18,443 nucleotides of DNA from positions 1 through 18,443 of the forward strand of contig JAGGAJ010000012.1 in NCBI GenBank assembly GCA_017889845.1, in the 5' to 3' direction. Source of the stretch: Deltaproteobacteria bacterium. GTDB taxonomy: Bacteria; Desulfobacterota; Deferrimicrobia; Deferrimicrobiales; Deferrimicrobiaceae. The notes below the pieces were generated by a model. That model was not told the DNA's origin and did no database searches. It worked only from the letters and a program-made list of their open reading frames with translations. A program made the position numbers and the translations under genes. The first letter of the stretch is position 1, and each line of letters starts with the position of its first letter. Positions 1 to 6,216 of the stretch are shown piece by piece.

Positions 1-534
1 CTTGGCGAGGTCGTACCCCGCCATCAGCGCCTTCCTGTTGAGATCCTCCGTCCCCTTGGGGACGCGGGAGAGGACCGCCTTCTGCACCGCCTCGAGGCTT
101 ACCTGGCCCGTGAGGGCGGCGATGGCTCCGATCGCCACGATGTTGGCGACGAAGGCCTTCCCGATCTCCTCGGACGCGGTTCGGATGATGGGCAGCCTGA
201 TCACCTTGAAGGCGCCCTTGGGGATCTCCTTCACGAAGTCCTCGTCCACGAGGAGGGTGCCGGTCGGCTTGATGTCTTTGTAATACTTCGAGCACGCCTC
301 CTGCGTGAGGGCGAGCATCAGGTCGATCTCGGTCGCCTTGGGGAAGTCGATCGTCTTGTCGGAGATGATGACTTCCGACTTGGAGGCGCCCCCGCGGGCC
401 TCCGGGCCGTACGACTGGCTCTGGACCGCATTCTTCTTGTCGTAGATGGTCGCCGCCTCCGCGAAGATGACGCCCGCGAGGATCAGGCCCTGCCCGCCGG
501 AGCCGGAGAACCGGATCTCGTATCGTCCGCTCAT
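1..534 (-). CDS. korC: 2-oxoglutarate:ferredoxin oxidoreductase, gamma subunit (3' end outside window)
   Basis: This is the gamma subunit of the ferredoxin-dependent 2-oxoacid oxidoreductase encoded with korA, korB and korD upstream. It completes the cytoplasmic complex that interconverts 2-oxoglutarate plus CoA with succinyl-CoA, CO2 and reduced ferredoxin. The 178 visible codons begin MSGRYEIRFSGSGGQG, the glycine-rich start typical of the family, and include the conserved QSYGPEARGGAS stretch near residue 45. Family members are about 180-190 residues, so only a few codons should be missing past position 1. The ATG at 534 follows the korB stop by 4 nt, with a GGGGAGG ribosome site about 10 nt upstream inside the korB end. 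Substrate assignment to 2-oxoglutarate rather than another 2-oxoacid rests mainly on the sucCD/mdh context. Confidence 0.93.
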   Translation of the reverse strand, partial: MSGRYEIRFSGSGGQGLILAGVIFAEAATIYDKKNAVQSQSYGPEARGGASKSEVIISDKTIDFPKATEIDLMLALTQEACSKYYKDIKPTGTLLVDEDFVKEIPKGAFKVIRLPIIRTASEEIGKAFVANIVAIGAIAALTGQVSLEAVQKAVLSRVPKGTEDLNRKALMAGYDLAK

Positions 535-538
535 GGGA

Positions 539-1372
539 TCAGGCCCTCCCCTCTTTCTGCTTCCTCACGCGCTCGGCCATGCCGTAATACGTCTCGCAAT
601 ACTCCGGCATCCCCTCCTTGCGGTAGAGGACGCCCATGGGGAACTTCCCGGCCGTCTTCTCGGCGGGAAGCTTGTCGAAGGCCGCCACAGGGAGGAAGGT
701 GTCCTTCATCCAGAGGAGCATGTCCGTGGGGCTCTTGAACTTGTTCCGGCGTCCGTGGGTGGTCGGGCAGGCGTTGATGATCTCGACCACCGACAGCCCC
801 TTGTGCTGGATCGCCTCGATGATCAGCCGGTCCAGTCCCGCCGCGTGGTAGGCGGTGCCGCGGGCGACGAAGCTCGCCCCGGCCCCCTTCGCCAGCTCGG
901 GGATGTTGAAGGAGGGGTCCACGTTGCCGTACGGCATCGTGGTGGCGAGGTGGCCGGAGGGGGTCGTCGGGGAGTACTGTCCGCCGGTCATGCCGTAGAT
1001 GAAGTTATTGAACACCATCACGGTGATGTCGATGTTCCGTCGGCAGGCGTGGATGAAGTGGTTCCCGCCGATTGCGGTTGCGTCGCCGTCGCCGCTGACC
1101 ACCATGACGTGCTTGTCGGGCTTCGCCATCTTCAGCCCCGTGGCGAAGGCCAATGCCCGGCCGTGGGTGGTGTGGAGGGTGTTGAAGTCGACGTAGCCGG
1201 GAAGCCGGGACGCGCAGCCGATCCCGGACACCATTGCGATGTCGTCCCGGTTCAACTTCATGGAGTCGATGACCCGCAGGATCGACTTGAAGACGATCCC
1301 GTAGGTGCAGCCCGGGCACCAGATGTGGGGCAGCTTCCCGCCCCGGATGTACTGATCGTAGTTGAACGCCAT
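539..1372 (-). CDS. korB: 2-oxoglutarate:ferredoxin oxidoreductase, beta subunit (thiamine diphosphate binding)
   Basis: This 277-residue subunit carries thiamine diphosphate and one [4Fe-4S] cluster of the 2-oxoacid:ferredoxin oxidoreductase. The N-terminal CPGC (Cys19, Cys22), a Cys in SGIGCAS and a Cys in NACPTTHGRRN match the four cluster ligands known in this family. The TPP/Mg motif SGDGDATAIGGNHFIHA is intact, followed by the typical NNFIYGMTGGQYSPTTP. Length is normal for a four-subunit type enzyme. Its ATG at 1372 abuts the korA stop codon directly, and an AAAGGAGGT ribosome site lies within the last codons of korA, so the two are translationally linked. 2-Oxoglutarate is the most likely substrate because sucCD, which handle succinyl-CoA, are in the same operon. 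A related 2-oxoacid cannot be excluded from sequence alone. Confidence 0.96.
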   Translation of the reverse strand: MAFNYDQYIRGGKLPHIWCPGCTYGIVFKSILRVIDSMKLNRDDIAMVSGIGCASRLPGYVDFNTLHTTHGRALAFATGLKMAKPDKHVMVVSGDGDATAIGGNHFIHACRRNIDITVMVFNNFIYGMTGGQYSPTTPSGHLATTMPYGNVDPSFNIPELAKGAGASFVARGTAYHAAGLDRLIIEAIQHKGLSVVEIINACPTTHGRRNKFKSPTDMLLWMKDTFLPVAAFDKLPAEKTAGKFPMGVLYRKEGMPEYCETYYGMAERVRKQKEGRA

Positions 1373-2503
1373 CTACTTGACCTCCTTTACCTTGGCCAGG
1401 ATCTGCGCCGGGGTGATCGGGTCGCCGTCCACGCGGTAGATCCCCTCGATCTTGCAACGCCCCTTCGCGCACCGGTCCACCTCGAAGATGATCTGGCCCA
1501 GGGAGAGCTCCGGGACTACGATCCCCCTGACGCGGGCGGAAAGCGCCGCGACCTCTTGCTCCGGGAAGGGCCAGATGGTCAGGGGGCGGAACAGGCCGGC
1601 CTTGATCCCTTCCGCGCGGGCCTGCTCGACGGCCGTCTTGGCCGAGCGCCCCGAGACGCCGTATGCGAAGACCGCCACCTCGGCGTCGGCGAGCAGGTAC
1701 TCCTCGTACTTTATGATCTCCGCCTTGTTGGCCTCGACCTTCCGCATCAGGCGCAGTTCGTCGGTATGGATCCGCGGGGAGGCGTTCACCGGGAACCCGT
1801 CGGTGCCGTGGTTCAGGCCCGTGACGTGGTACCGGTACCCTTCGAAGAAGTTCGCCATCGCCGGCACGTCGCCCTTGCTGTCGTCGTACGGAAGGTACTC
1901 GGAGGGCGGGCAGGTCGGCTTCGTCCGGTCCACCACCGGCAGGACCCCCTTGTCGGGGATCTCGATCCGCTCCCGCATGTGCCCCACGATCTCGTCGAAG
2001 GCGATGATCACGGGGGTGCGGTACTTCTCCGAGAGGTTGAAGGCCCGCACCGTCTCGGTGAAGATCTCCTGGACGTAGGCGGGGGTGAGGCAGATGACCG
2101 GGTGATCGCCGTGCGTCCCCCACTTGCACTGCATGATGTCGCTCTGGCCGGGGCCGGTCGGTACGCCGGTCGACGGCCCGCCGCGCATCACGTTGACGAT
2201 CACGCACGGGACCTCCGTCAGCATCGCGAATCCCATGTTCTCCTGCTTGAGCGAGAACCCGGGGCCGGAGGTGGCCGTGAGGGTCTTGCAGCCCGCCAAT
2301 GCACCGCCGATCACCGCGGCCATCGCGGCGATCTCGTCCTCCATCTGCAGGAACGCCCCGCCGATCAGCGGAAGGCGCCTCGCCAGATACTCCGCCACCT
2401 CGGTCGACGGGGTGATCGGGTAGCCGGCGAAGAAGTTGCACCCCGCGTAGAGGGCGCCTTCCGAGCACGCCTCGTTACCCTGGAGCAGCTTGATCTGACC
2501 CAC
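1373..2503 (-). CDS. korA: 2-oxoglutarate:ferredoxin oxidoreductase, alpha subunit
   Basis: This 376-residue alpha subunit contains the pyrimidine-binding half of the TPP site and the CoA-handling domain. Near the N-terminus it has QGNEACSEGALYAGC and FAGYPITPSTEVAEYLA, both strongly conserved in KorA/PorA proteins. The EDEIAAMAAVIGGALAG segment and ATSGPGFSLKQENMG follow, with the latter typical of this enzyme class. The start codon is GTG at 2503, preceded by AAAGGAGAAG at a spacing of about 8 nt, so it is well supported although not ATG. It lies 33 nt downstream of the ferredoxin gene and touches korB with no gap. The gamma domain is not fused to alpha here: it is encoded separately by korC. 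Assignment of subunit type is firm, and the exact 2-oxoacid is inferred from context. Confidence 0.96.
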   Translation of the reverse strand: MGQIKLLQGNEACSEGALYAGCNFFAGYPITPSTEVAEYLARRLPLIGGAFLQMEDEIAAMAAVIGGALAGCKTLTATSGPGFSLKQENMGFAMLTEVPCVIVNVMRGGPSTGVPTGPGQSDIMQCKWGTHGDHPVICLTPAYVQEIFTETVRAFNLSEKYRTPVIIAFDEIVGHMRERIEIPDKGVLPVVDRTKPTCPPSEYLPYDDSKGDVPAMANFFEGYRYHVTGLNHGTDGFPVNASPRIHTDELRLMRKVEANKAEIIKYEEYLLADAEVAVFAYGVSGRSAKTAVEQARAEGIKAGLFRPLTIWPFPEQEVAALSARVRGIVVPELSLGQIIFEVDRCAKGRCKIEGIYRVDGDPITPAQILAKVKEVK

Positions 2504-2536
2504 CTGTCTTCTCCTTTGTCCGGTTCGTATGGGGAC

Positions 2537-2770
2537 CTATTTCTTCTCGACGAAGATGGCGAAGTCGGGGCACCGCAGCTCGCACGCCATGCAGATCGTG
2601 CACTTGTCGATGTCGACCACCTTCACCTTGAACATCTCCATCCCCAGCACCTGGGTGGGGCACAGCTTGACGCAGATCTCGCACCCCTTGCAGTACCTGG
2701 GAATGATGCTGATCTTGACCTTCGGATTTTCCGTCGCCTCGATCTTCTCTACCGCCTGTCCCTTCGCCAT
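2537..2770 (-). CDS. korD: 2-oxoglutarate:ferredoxin oxidoreductase, delta subunit (2x[4Fe-4S] ferredoxin)
   Basis: This is a 77-residue dicluster ferredoxin, the electron-transfer delta subunit of the Kor complex. It passes electrons between the TPP/cluster core and free ferredoxin. Two CxxCxxCxxxCP motifs are complete: Cys27, 30, 33 and 37, then Cys57, 60, 63 and 67, each followed by Pro. The ATG at 2770 follows a purine-rich stretch (GGGAAAGGGAG) that serves as ribosome site. An upstream in-frame extension exists but would run back through sucD in a wrong frame, so the short form is chosen. It lies between sucD (35-nt gap) and korA (33-nt gap). The first 20 or so residues are charged and less conserved. 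Two intact clusters and the position make the role clear. Confidence 0.93.
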   Translation of the reverse strand: MAKGQAVEKIEATENPKVKISIIPRYCKGCEICVKLCPTQVLGMEMFKVKVVDIDKCTICMACELRCPDFAIFVEKK

Positions 2771-2792
2771 CGCTCCCTTTCCCTTCCGGTTG

Positions 2793-2821
2793 GTTGACCT
2801 TCCTGTCAGTTGACCTTCCTG
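2793..2821. repeat. 13-bp direct repeat flanking the sucD stop codon
   Basis: The 13-mer CAGGAAGGTCAAC (minus-strand reading) occurs twice, at 2809-2821 and 2793-2805, separated by TGA, the stop codon of sucD. The first copy encodes the last residues RKVN of SucD. The second copy is non-coding and lies in the gap before korD. It looks like a 16-bp tandem duplication of the gene end. Both copies are exact. No function can be assigned. Confidence 0.8.
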
Positions 2822-3687
2822 CCGAGCCGCCGCACCAGGGTCTTCCCCATGTCGGCGGGGGTCTCGGACACGCTGATCCCCGCGGCCTTGAACGCCTCGA
2901 TCTTCTCCGCGGCCGTCCCCTTCCCGCCGGAGATGATGGCGCCCGCGTGGCCCATCCGCTTCCCCTTGGGGGCGGTCTGACCCGCCACGAACCCCACGAC
3001 GGGCTTGGTCATCTTCGCCTTCACGAAGGCCGCCGCCTCCTCCTCCGCCGTCCCGCCGATCTCGCCGATCATGATGACCGCCTCGGTCTTCGGGTCCGCC
3101 TCGAAGGCGGAGAGGACGTCGATGAAGTTCGTCCCGTTGATCGGGTCGCCGCCGATCCCTACGCAGGTGGACTGGCCCATGCCCAGCACAGAGACCTGGT
3201 GGACCGCCTCGTAGGTCAGGGTTCCGGACTTGGAGACGATGCCGATCGTCCCGGGCTTGTGGATGTACCCGGGCATGATGCCGATCTTGCACTCCCCGGG
3301 TGTGATGACGCCGGGGCAGTTCGGGCCCACCAGCCGCGTCCTCTTCCCCTCCATGAAGCGCTTCACCCTCACCATGTCGAGGATCGGGATCCCCTCCGTT
3401 ATGCAGACGACGACGTCGAGCCCCGCGTCGAATCCCTCGCAGATGGCGTCCGCCGCGAAGGCGGGCGGAACGTAGATGACCGATGCGTTGGCGCCGGTTG
3501 CCTTCACCGCCTCCACGACGGTGTTGAAGACGGGGACCCCCTCCACCCGGGAGCCCGACTTCCCCGGGGTCACGCCCCCCACGATCTTCGTGCCGTACTC
3601 CAGCATCTGCTTGGTGTGGAAGGCCCCTACCGAGCCGGTGATTCCCTGGACCAGGACCTTGGTGTTCTTGTCGATGTAGATGCTCAT
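2806..3687 (-). CDS. sucD: Succinyl-CoA synthetase, alpha subunit
   Basis: This 293-residue alpha subunit of succinyl-CoA synthetase (NDP-forming) carries the CoA-binding Rossmann domain and the phosphohistidine. The start MSIYIDKNTKVLVQGITGS and the glycine-rich GGVTPGKSG match the CoA site. GPNCPGVITPGECKIGIMPG lies at 121-140. The active-site histidine is His247 in GHAGAIISGGKGTA, equivalent to His246 of the E. coli protein. The ATG at 3687 has a GAGGGGGG ribosome site about 8 nt upstream and lies 14 nt after the sucC stop, as expected for two subunits made in equal amounts. The gene directly precedes korD, so succinyl-CoA made or used here is passed to the 2-oxoglutarate oxidoreductase. 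The last codons belong to a short duplicated sequence that also covers the stop. Confidence 0.98.
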   Translation of the reverse strand: MSIYIDKNTKVLVQGITGSVGAFHTKQMLEYGTKIVGGVTPGKSGSRVEGVPVFNTVVEAVKATGANASVIYVPPAFAADAICEGFDAGLDVVVCITEGIPILDMVRVKRFMEGKRTRLVGPNCPGVITPGECKIGIMPGYIHKPGTIGIVSKSGTLTYEAVHQVSVLGMGQSTCVGIGGDPINGTNFIDVLSAFEADPKTEAVIMIGEIGGTAEEEAAAFVKAKMTKPVVGFVAGQTAPKGKRMGHAGAIISGGKGTAAEKIEAFKAAGISVSETPADMGKTLVRRLGRKVN

Positions 3688-3701
3688 CGGTTACGCCCCC
3701 C

Positions 3702-4868
3702 TCACTTCGCCGGACCGGCTGCGGCGACGACCTTCTTCGCCGCATCCGCCATGTCGGTCGCGGAAATGATGTTCAGCTTCGATGCCGCGAGGATCTCCTT
3801 CCCCTTCTCCACGTTCGTCCCCTCGAGCCGGACGACCAGGGGAACGGAGAGCCCCAGGGTCTTCGCCGCCGCCACCACGCCCTCGGCGATGACGTCGCAC
3901 CGCATGATGCCCCCGAAGATGTTCACCAGGATCGCCTTCACCTTGGGGTCGGAAAGGATGAGCCGGAAGGCGTTGGTCACCTGTTCCGCGTTCGCGCCGC
4001 CGCCCACGTCGAGGAAGTTCGCGGGGTTCCCGCCGCAATGCTTGATCATGTCCATGGTGGCCATCGCCAGCCCCGCGCCGTTCACCATGCACCCGATGTT
4101 CCCGTCGAGGCTGATGTAGGTGAGGTCGAACTTGGACGCCTCGGTCTCCGTGGGGTCCTCCTCGTCGAAGTCCCGCAGCGCCTGGATGTCCTTGTGCCGG
4201 AACAGGCCGTTCCCGTCGAAGTTCATCTTCGCGTCCAGCGCGACGATGTCGCCGTCCTCTGTCAGGACGAGGGGGTTGATCTCCGCCAGGGAGCAGTCCG
4301 TGTCGACGAAGGCGCTGTACAGGGCGGTCATGAACTTCACCGCCTTCCCCGTCAGCTCCGCGGGAATGCCCAGCCCGAAGGCGAGCTTGCGGGCCTGGAA
4401 GGGCAGGAGCCCCACCGCCGGGTCGACCCACTCCTTCAGGATCTTCTCCGGGGTCTTCGCGGCCACGGTTTCGATCTCCATCCCGCCCTCCGTGGACGCC
4501 ATCATGACGACCCTGGAGACGGCCCGGTCGATGACCATGCCGAGGTAGAGCTCCCTCTTGATCTTCCCGGCCTGCTCCACGAGGACGCGCTTGACCTTCT
4601 TCCCCTGGGGCCCCGTCTGATGGGTCACCAGGTTCATCCCGATGATCTGCTTCGCGTACTCCCGCGCCTCGTCGTGGGTCTTGGCGAACTTCACCCCGCC
4701 GCCCTTGCCGCGGCCGCCCGCGTGGATCTGGGCCTTGACGACGACGGCGGTCCCGAACTCCTTCGCGATGTCCTCCGCCTCCTGCGGGGTGTCCGCCACC
4801 TTCCCCTTGGGAACGGCCACGCCGTACCTGGACAGCACGGCTTTGGCCTGATACTCGTGGATGTTCAT
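3702..4868 (-). CDS. sucC: Succinyl-CoA synthetase, beta subunit
   Basis: This 388-residue beta subunit binds the nucleotide and succinate. The N-terminal ATP-grasp fold opens with MNIHEYQAKAVLSRYGV and has the phosphate-binding AGGRGKGGGVKFAKT at about 50-64. The Mg/nucleotide residues appear in EINPLVLTEDGDIVALDAKMNFDGN. The C-terminal ligase domain has NGAGLAMATMDMIKHCGG, DVGGGA and NIFGGIMRCDVIAEG, all canonical. Length equals the usual 385-390 residues. The ATG at 4868 is preceded by GGGAGGGACCGGAGG. It is the second gene of the operon after mdh, 167 nt away, and the strong hairpin in that gap may set its level relative to mdh. ATP versus GTP preference cannot be decided here. Confidence 0.98.
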   Translation of the reverse strand: MNIHEYQAKAVLSRYGVAVPKGKVADTPQEAEDIAKEFGTAVVVKAQIHAGGRGKGGGVKFAKTHDEAREYAKQIIGMNLVTHQTGPQGKKVKRVLVEQAGKIKRELYLGMVIDRAVSRVVMMASTEGGMEIETVAAKTPEKILKEWVDPAVGLLPFQARKLAFGLGIPAELTGKAVKFMTALYSAFVDTDCSLAEINPLVLTEDGDIVALDAKMNFDGNGLFRHKDIQALRDFDEEDPTETEASKFDLTYISLDGNIGCMVNGAGLAMATMDMIKHCGGNPANFLDVGGGANAEQVTNAFRLILSDPKVKAILVNIFGGIMRCDVIAEGVVAAAKTLGLSVPLVVRLEGTNVEKGKEILAASKLNIISATDMADAAKKVVAAAGPAK

Positions 4869-4938
4869 GTCCTCCGGTCCCTCCCGGTTGGTTTGTGGTC
4901 GATCCGGTCCGGCGCTGGAACGCCGTCCCTGAACGGGT

Positions 4939-4966
4939 GAAGGGGGGACCGCGGGGTCCCCCCTTC
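4939..4966. promoter_or_regulatory. Perfect 12-bp hairpin in the mdh-sucC gap
   Basis: Positions 4939-4950 (GAAGGGGGGACC) pair without mismatch with 4955-4966 around a 4-nt loop. The hairpin lies about 70 nt after the mdh stop and about 70 nt before the sucC start. No run of T follows it on the minus strand (the next bases read ACCCGTTC), so it is not a textbook intrinsic terminator. I saw no TTGACA/TATAAT pair between it and sucC. It more likely acts as a partial terminator, an mRNA-stabilising element for the 3' end of mdh, or a processing site. Confidence 0.7.
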
Positions 4967-5035
4967 GCGCTCAGCTGCCTCGCCCGGTCTCCCGGGCGCC
5001 TTCCGGCCTTCGATGGACGACATCCGGCGCCGGGT

Positions 5036-5977
5036 TCAGAACCCCAGCCGGTCCACCGCCTCGCAGAGTTCCCGGACCGCCGCCGCCGACCGCTTGAGAG
5101 CCTCCGCCTCGGTCCCGGAAAGCGGAAACCGGACCACCTCCTCCACGCCGTTGGCTCCCAGCTTGGCGGGCAGGCCGACGAACAGCCCGTCGCACCCGTC
5201 GTACCTCCCCTGGGACAGGACGGCGCAGGGCAGGATCATCTTCTTGTCCAGCACGATCGATTCGCACATCTGGACGGTCGCGGCCGACGGAGCGTAATAC
5301 GCCGAGCCGGTCTTCAGCAGGGAGACGATCTCGGCGCCGCCCTTCGCGGTGCGCTCCACGATCTGGGCCAGGCGGTCCCGGGGGATAAGCTCCTCCACCG
5401 GGATCCCCGCCACGGTGGTGTACTTCGTGGAAGGGACCATGGTGTCGCCGTGCCCGCCGAGGACGAAGGCGGTGATGTCCCGCACGGAGACGCCGAGCTC
5501 CATCGCGAGGAAGGCCCGGAAGCGCGCGGAATCGAGTATGCCCGCCATCCCCATGACCTTGTTCGCGGGAAGCCGGCTGTGCTTGTGCGCCACGTACGTC
5601 ATGGCGTCCAGGGGGTTCGAGACGACGATGATCATCGCGCCGGGGGACCTTGCGATCGACTTGAGGGTCACGTCCTTGACGATCCCGGCGTTGACCTTCA
5701 GCAGGTCGTCCCGGCTCATGCCCGGCTTGCGGGCGAGACCGGAGGTGATGACGATGATGTCGGATCCGGCGGTGTCCTCGTACCCGTTGGTTCCGGTCAC
5801 CTTGCTGTCGTACCCGTAGACCGGCCCGGACTGCATGAGGTCGAGCGCCTTCCCCTGCGGCATCCCCTCCACGATGTCCACCAGCACAACGTCGCAGAAG
5901 TCTTTCTCCGCCAGCCGCTGTGCGGTGGTGGCGCCGACGTTCCCGGCGCCGATTACCGTGACCTTTTTGCGGCCCAT
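5036..5977 (-). CDS. mdh: Malate dehydrogenase (NAD-dependent, LDH-like type)
   Basis: This 313-residue enzyme interconverts malate and oxaloacetate with NAD(H). The dinucleotide fold has VIGAGNVGATTAQ at 8-20 and Asp34 in VLVDIVEG, which indicates NAD rather than NADP. The substrate loop reads ARKPGMSRDD: Arg83 takes the place of the Gln found in lactate dehydrogenases and Arg89 is the mobile-loop arginine, so malate is favoured over lactate. The catalytic pair is Asp149 (ILDSAR) and His176 (GGHGDTM). The length fits the tetrameric LDH-like MDH group. The ATG at 5977 has GGGGAGGAG about 6 nt upstream. The open frame continues far upstream through non-coding DNA and the antisense of the next gene, so the longer reading is rejected. 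It is the promoter-proximal gene of the operon. Confidence 0.97.
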   Translation of the reverse strand: MGRKKVTVIGAGNVGATTAQRLAEKDFCDVVLVDIVEGMPQGKALDLMQSGPVYGYDSKVTGTNGYEDTAGSDIIVITSGLARKPGMSRDDLLKVNAGIVKDVTLKSIARSPGAMIIVVSNPLDAMTYVAHKHSRLPANKVMGMAGILDSARFRAFLAMELGVSVRDITAFVLGGHGDTMVPSTKYTTVAGIPVEELIPRDRLAQIVERTAKGGAEIVSLLKTGSAYYAPSAATVQMCESIVLDKKMILPCAVLSQGRYDGCDGLFVGLPAKLGANGVEEVVRFPLSGTEAEALKRSAAAVRELCEAVDRLGF

Positions 5978-6048
5978 CAGGCTCCTCCCCGGGGGGAATG
6001 CCGCCGGTTCCCCCGTTTGAGCGGAACCAAGTTCCTGGACCGGGCCAT
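5977..6048 (-). CDS. Possible 23-codon leader ORF overlapping the mdh start
   Basis: In the mdh 5' untranslated region an ATG at 6048 is preceded by TGGAGGA at a spacing of 4 nt and opens a frame of 23 codons ending with TGA at 5979-5977. The last base of that stop is the first base of the mdh ATG (TGATG). The peptide is strongly basic, beginning MARSRNLVPLKRGNRR, with no run of a single amino acid that would suggest a classical attenuator. An in-frame ATG at 6060 lacks a ribosome site. A hairpin (GGTTCC at 6006-6011 with GGAACC at 6023-6028) overlaps it. Short open frames are common by chance in GC-rich DNA, so this is a candidate only. I do not recognise any family. Confidence 0.3.
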   Translation of the reverse strand: MARSRNLVPLKRGNRRHSPRGGA

Positions 6049-6119
6049 CGATTCCTCCATCGGGGGGAAAACATGGGGTTTTGCAGGCTGAATGGGGAGG
6101 GACCCCCCAAACCACGCAT

Positions 6120-6148
6120 ACGGTATACAAAGGCCCTGATGATGTCAA
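6120..6148 (-). promoter_or_regulatory. Probable sigma-70 promoter for the mdh-suc-kor operon
   Basis: On the minus strand a perfect -35 box TTGACA (6148-6143) is followed after 17 nt by TACCGT (6125-6120), which matches TATAAT at positions 1, 2 and 6. An alternative -10, TATACC, sits at 6127-6122 with a 15-nt spacer. Transcription would start near 6113 and leave a leader of about 135 nt before mdh. The rest of the surrounding gap is GC-rich with no competing box. Confidence 0.6.
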
Positions 6149-6151
6149 GGG

Positions 6152-6176
6152 AAAACCGGGGATTTCTCCCCGTTTC
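6152..6176 (-). terminator. Weak intrinsic terminator after the DRTGG gene
   Basis: Reading the minus strand, CGGGGA (6172-6167) pairs with TCCCCG (6162-6157) around a GAAA loop, followed by GTTTTCCC. The stem is only 6 bp and the T-run is 4. It lies about 45 nt after the stop of the gene ending at 6217 and a few nt before the TTGACA box of the next operon, a position that fits a terminator separating the two units. Confidence 0.45.
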
Positions 6177-6216
6177 CCACCCCTCCCGGGCGTCCCCCGC
6201 GTGCCGCGCGGGGTAT

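Noticed and set aside
446..2797. 783-codon plus-strand open frame
   Set aside because: It is antisense to korA, korB and korD, has His/Asp/Arg/Gly-rich low-complexity composition with no motif, and is explained by GC-rich codon use on the other strand.
4865..5023. 52-codon minus-strand open frame filling the mdh-sucC gap and ending ATGA on the sucC start
   Set aside because: It lacks a ribosome site, its codons are dictated by the 12-bp hairpin, and its composition is Gly/Pro/Arg-rich. Most likely chance, though it shows the same stop-start overlap as the mdh leader ORF.
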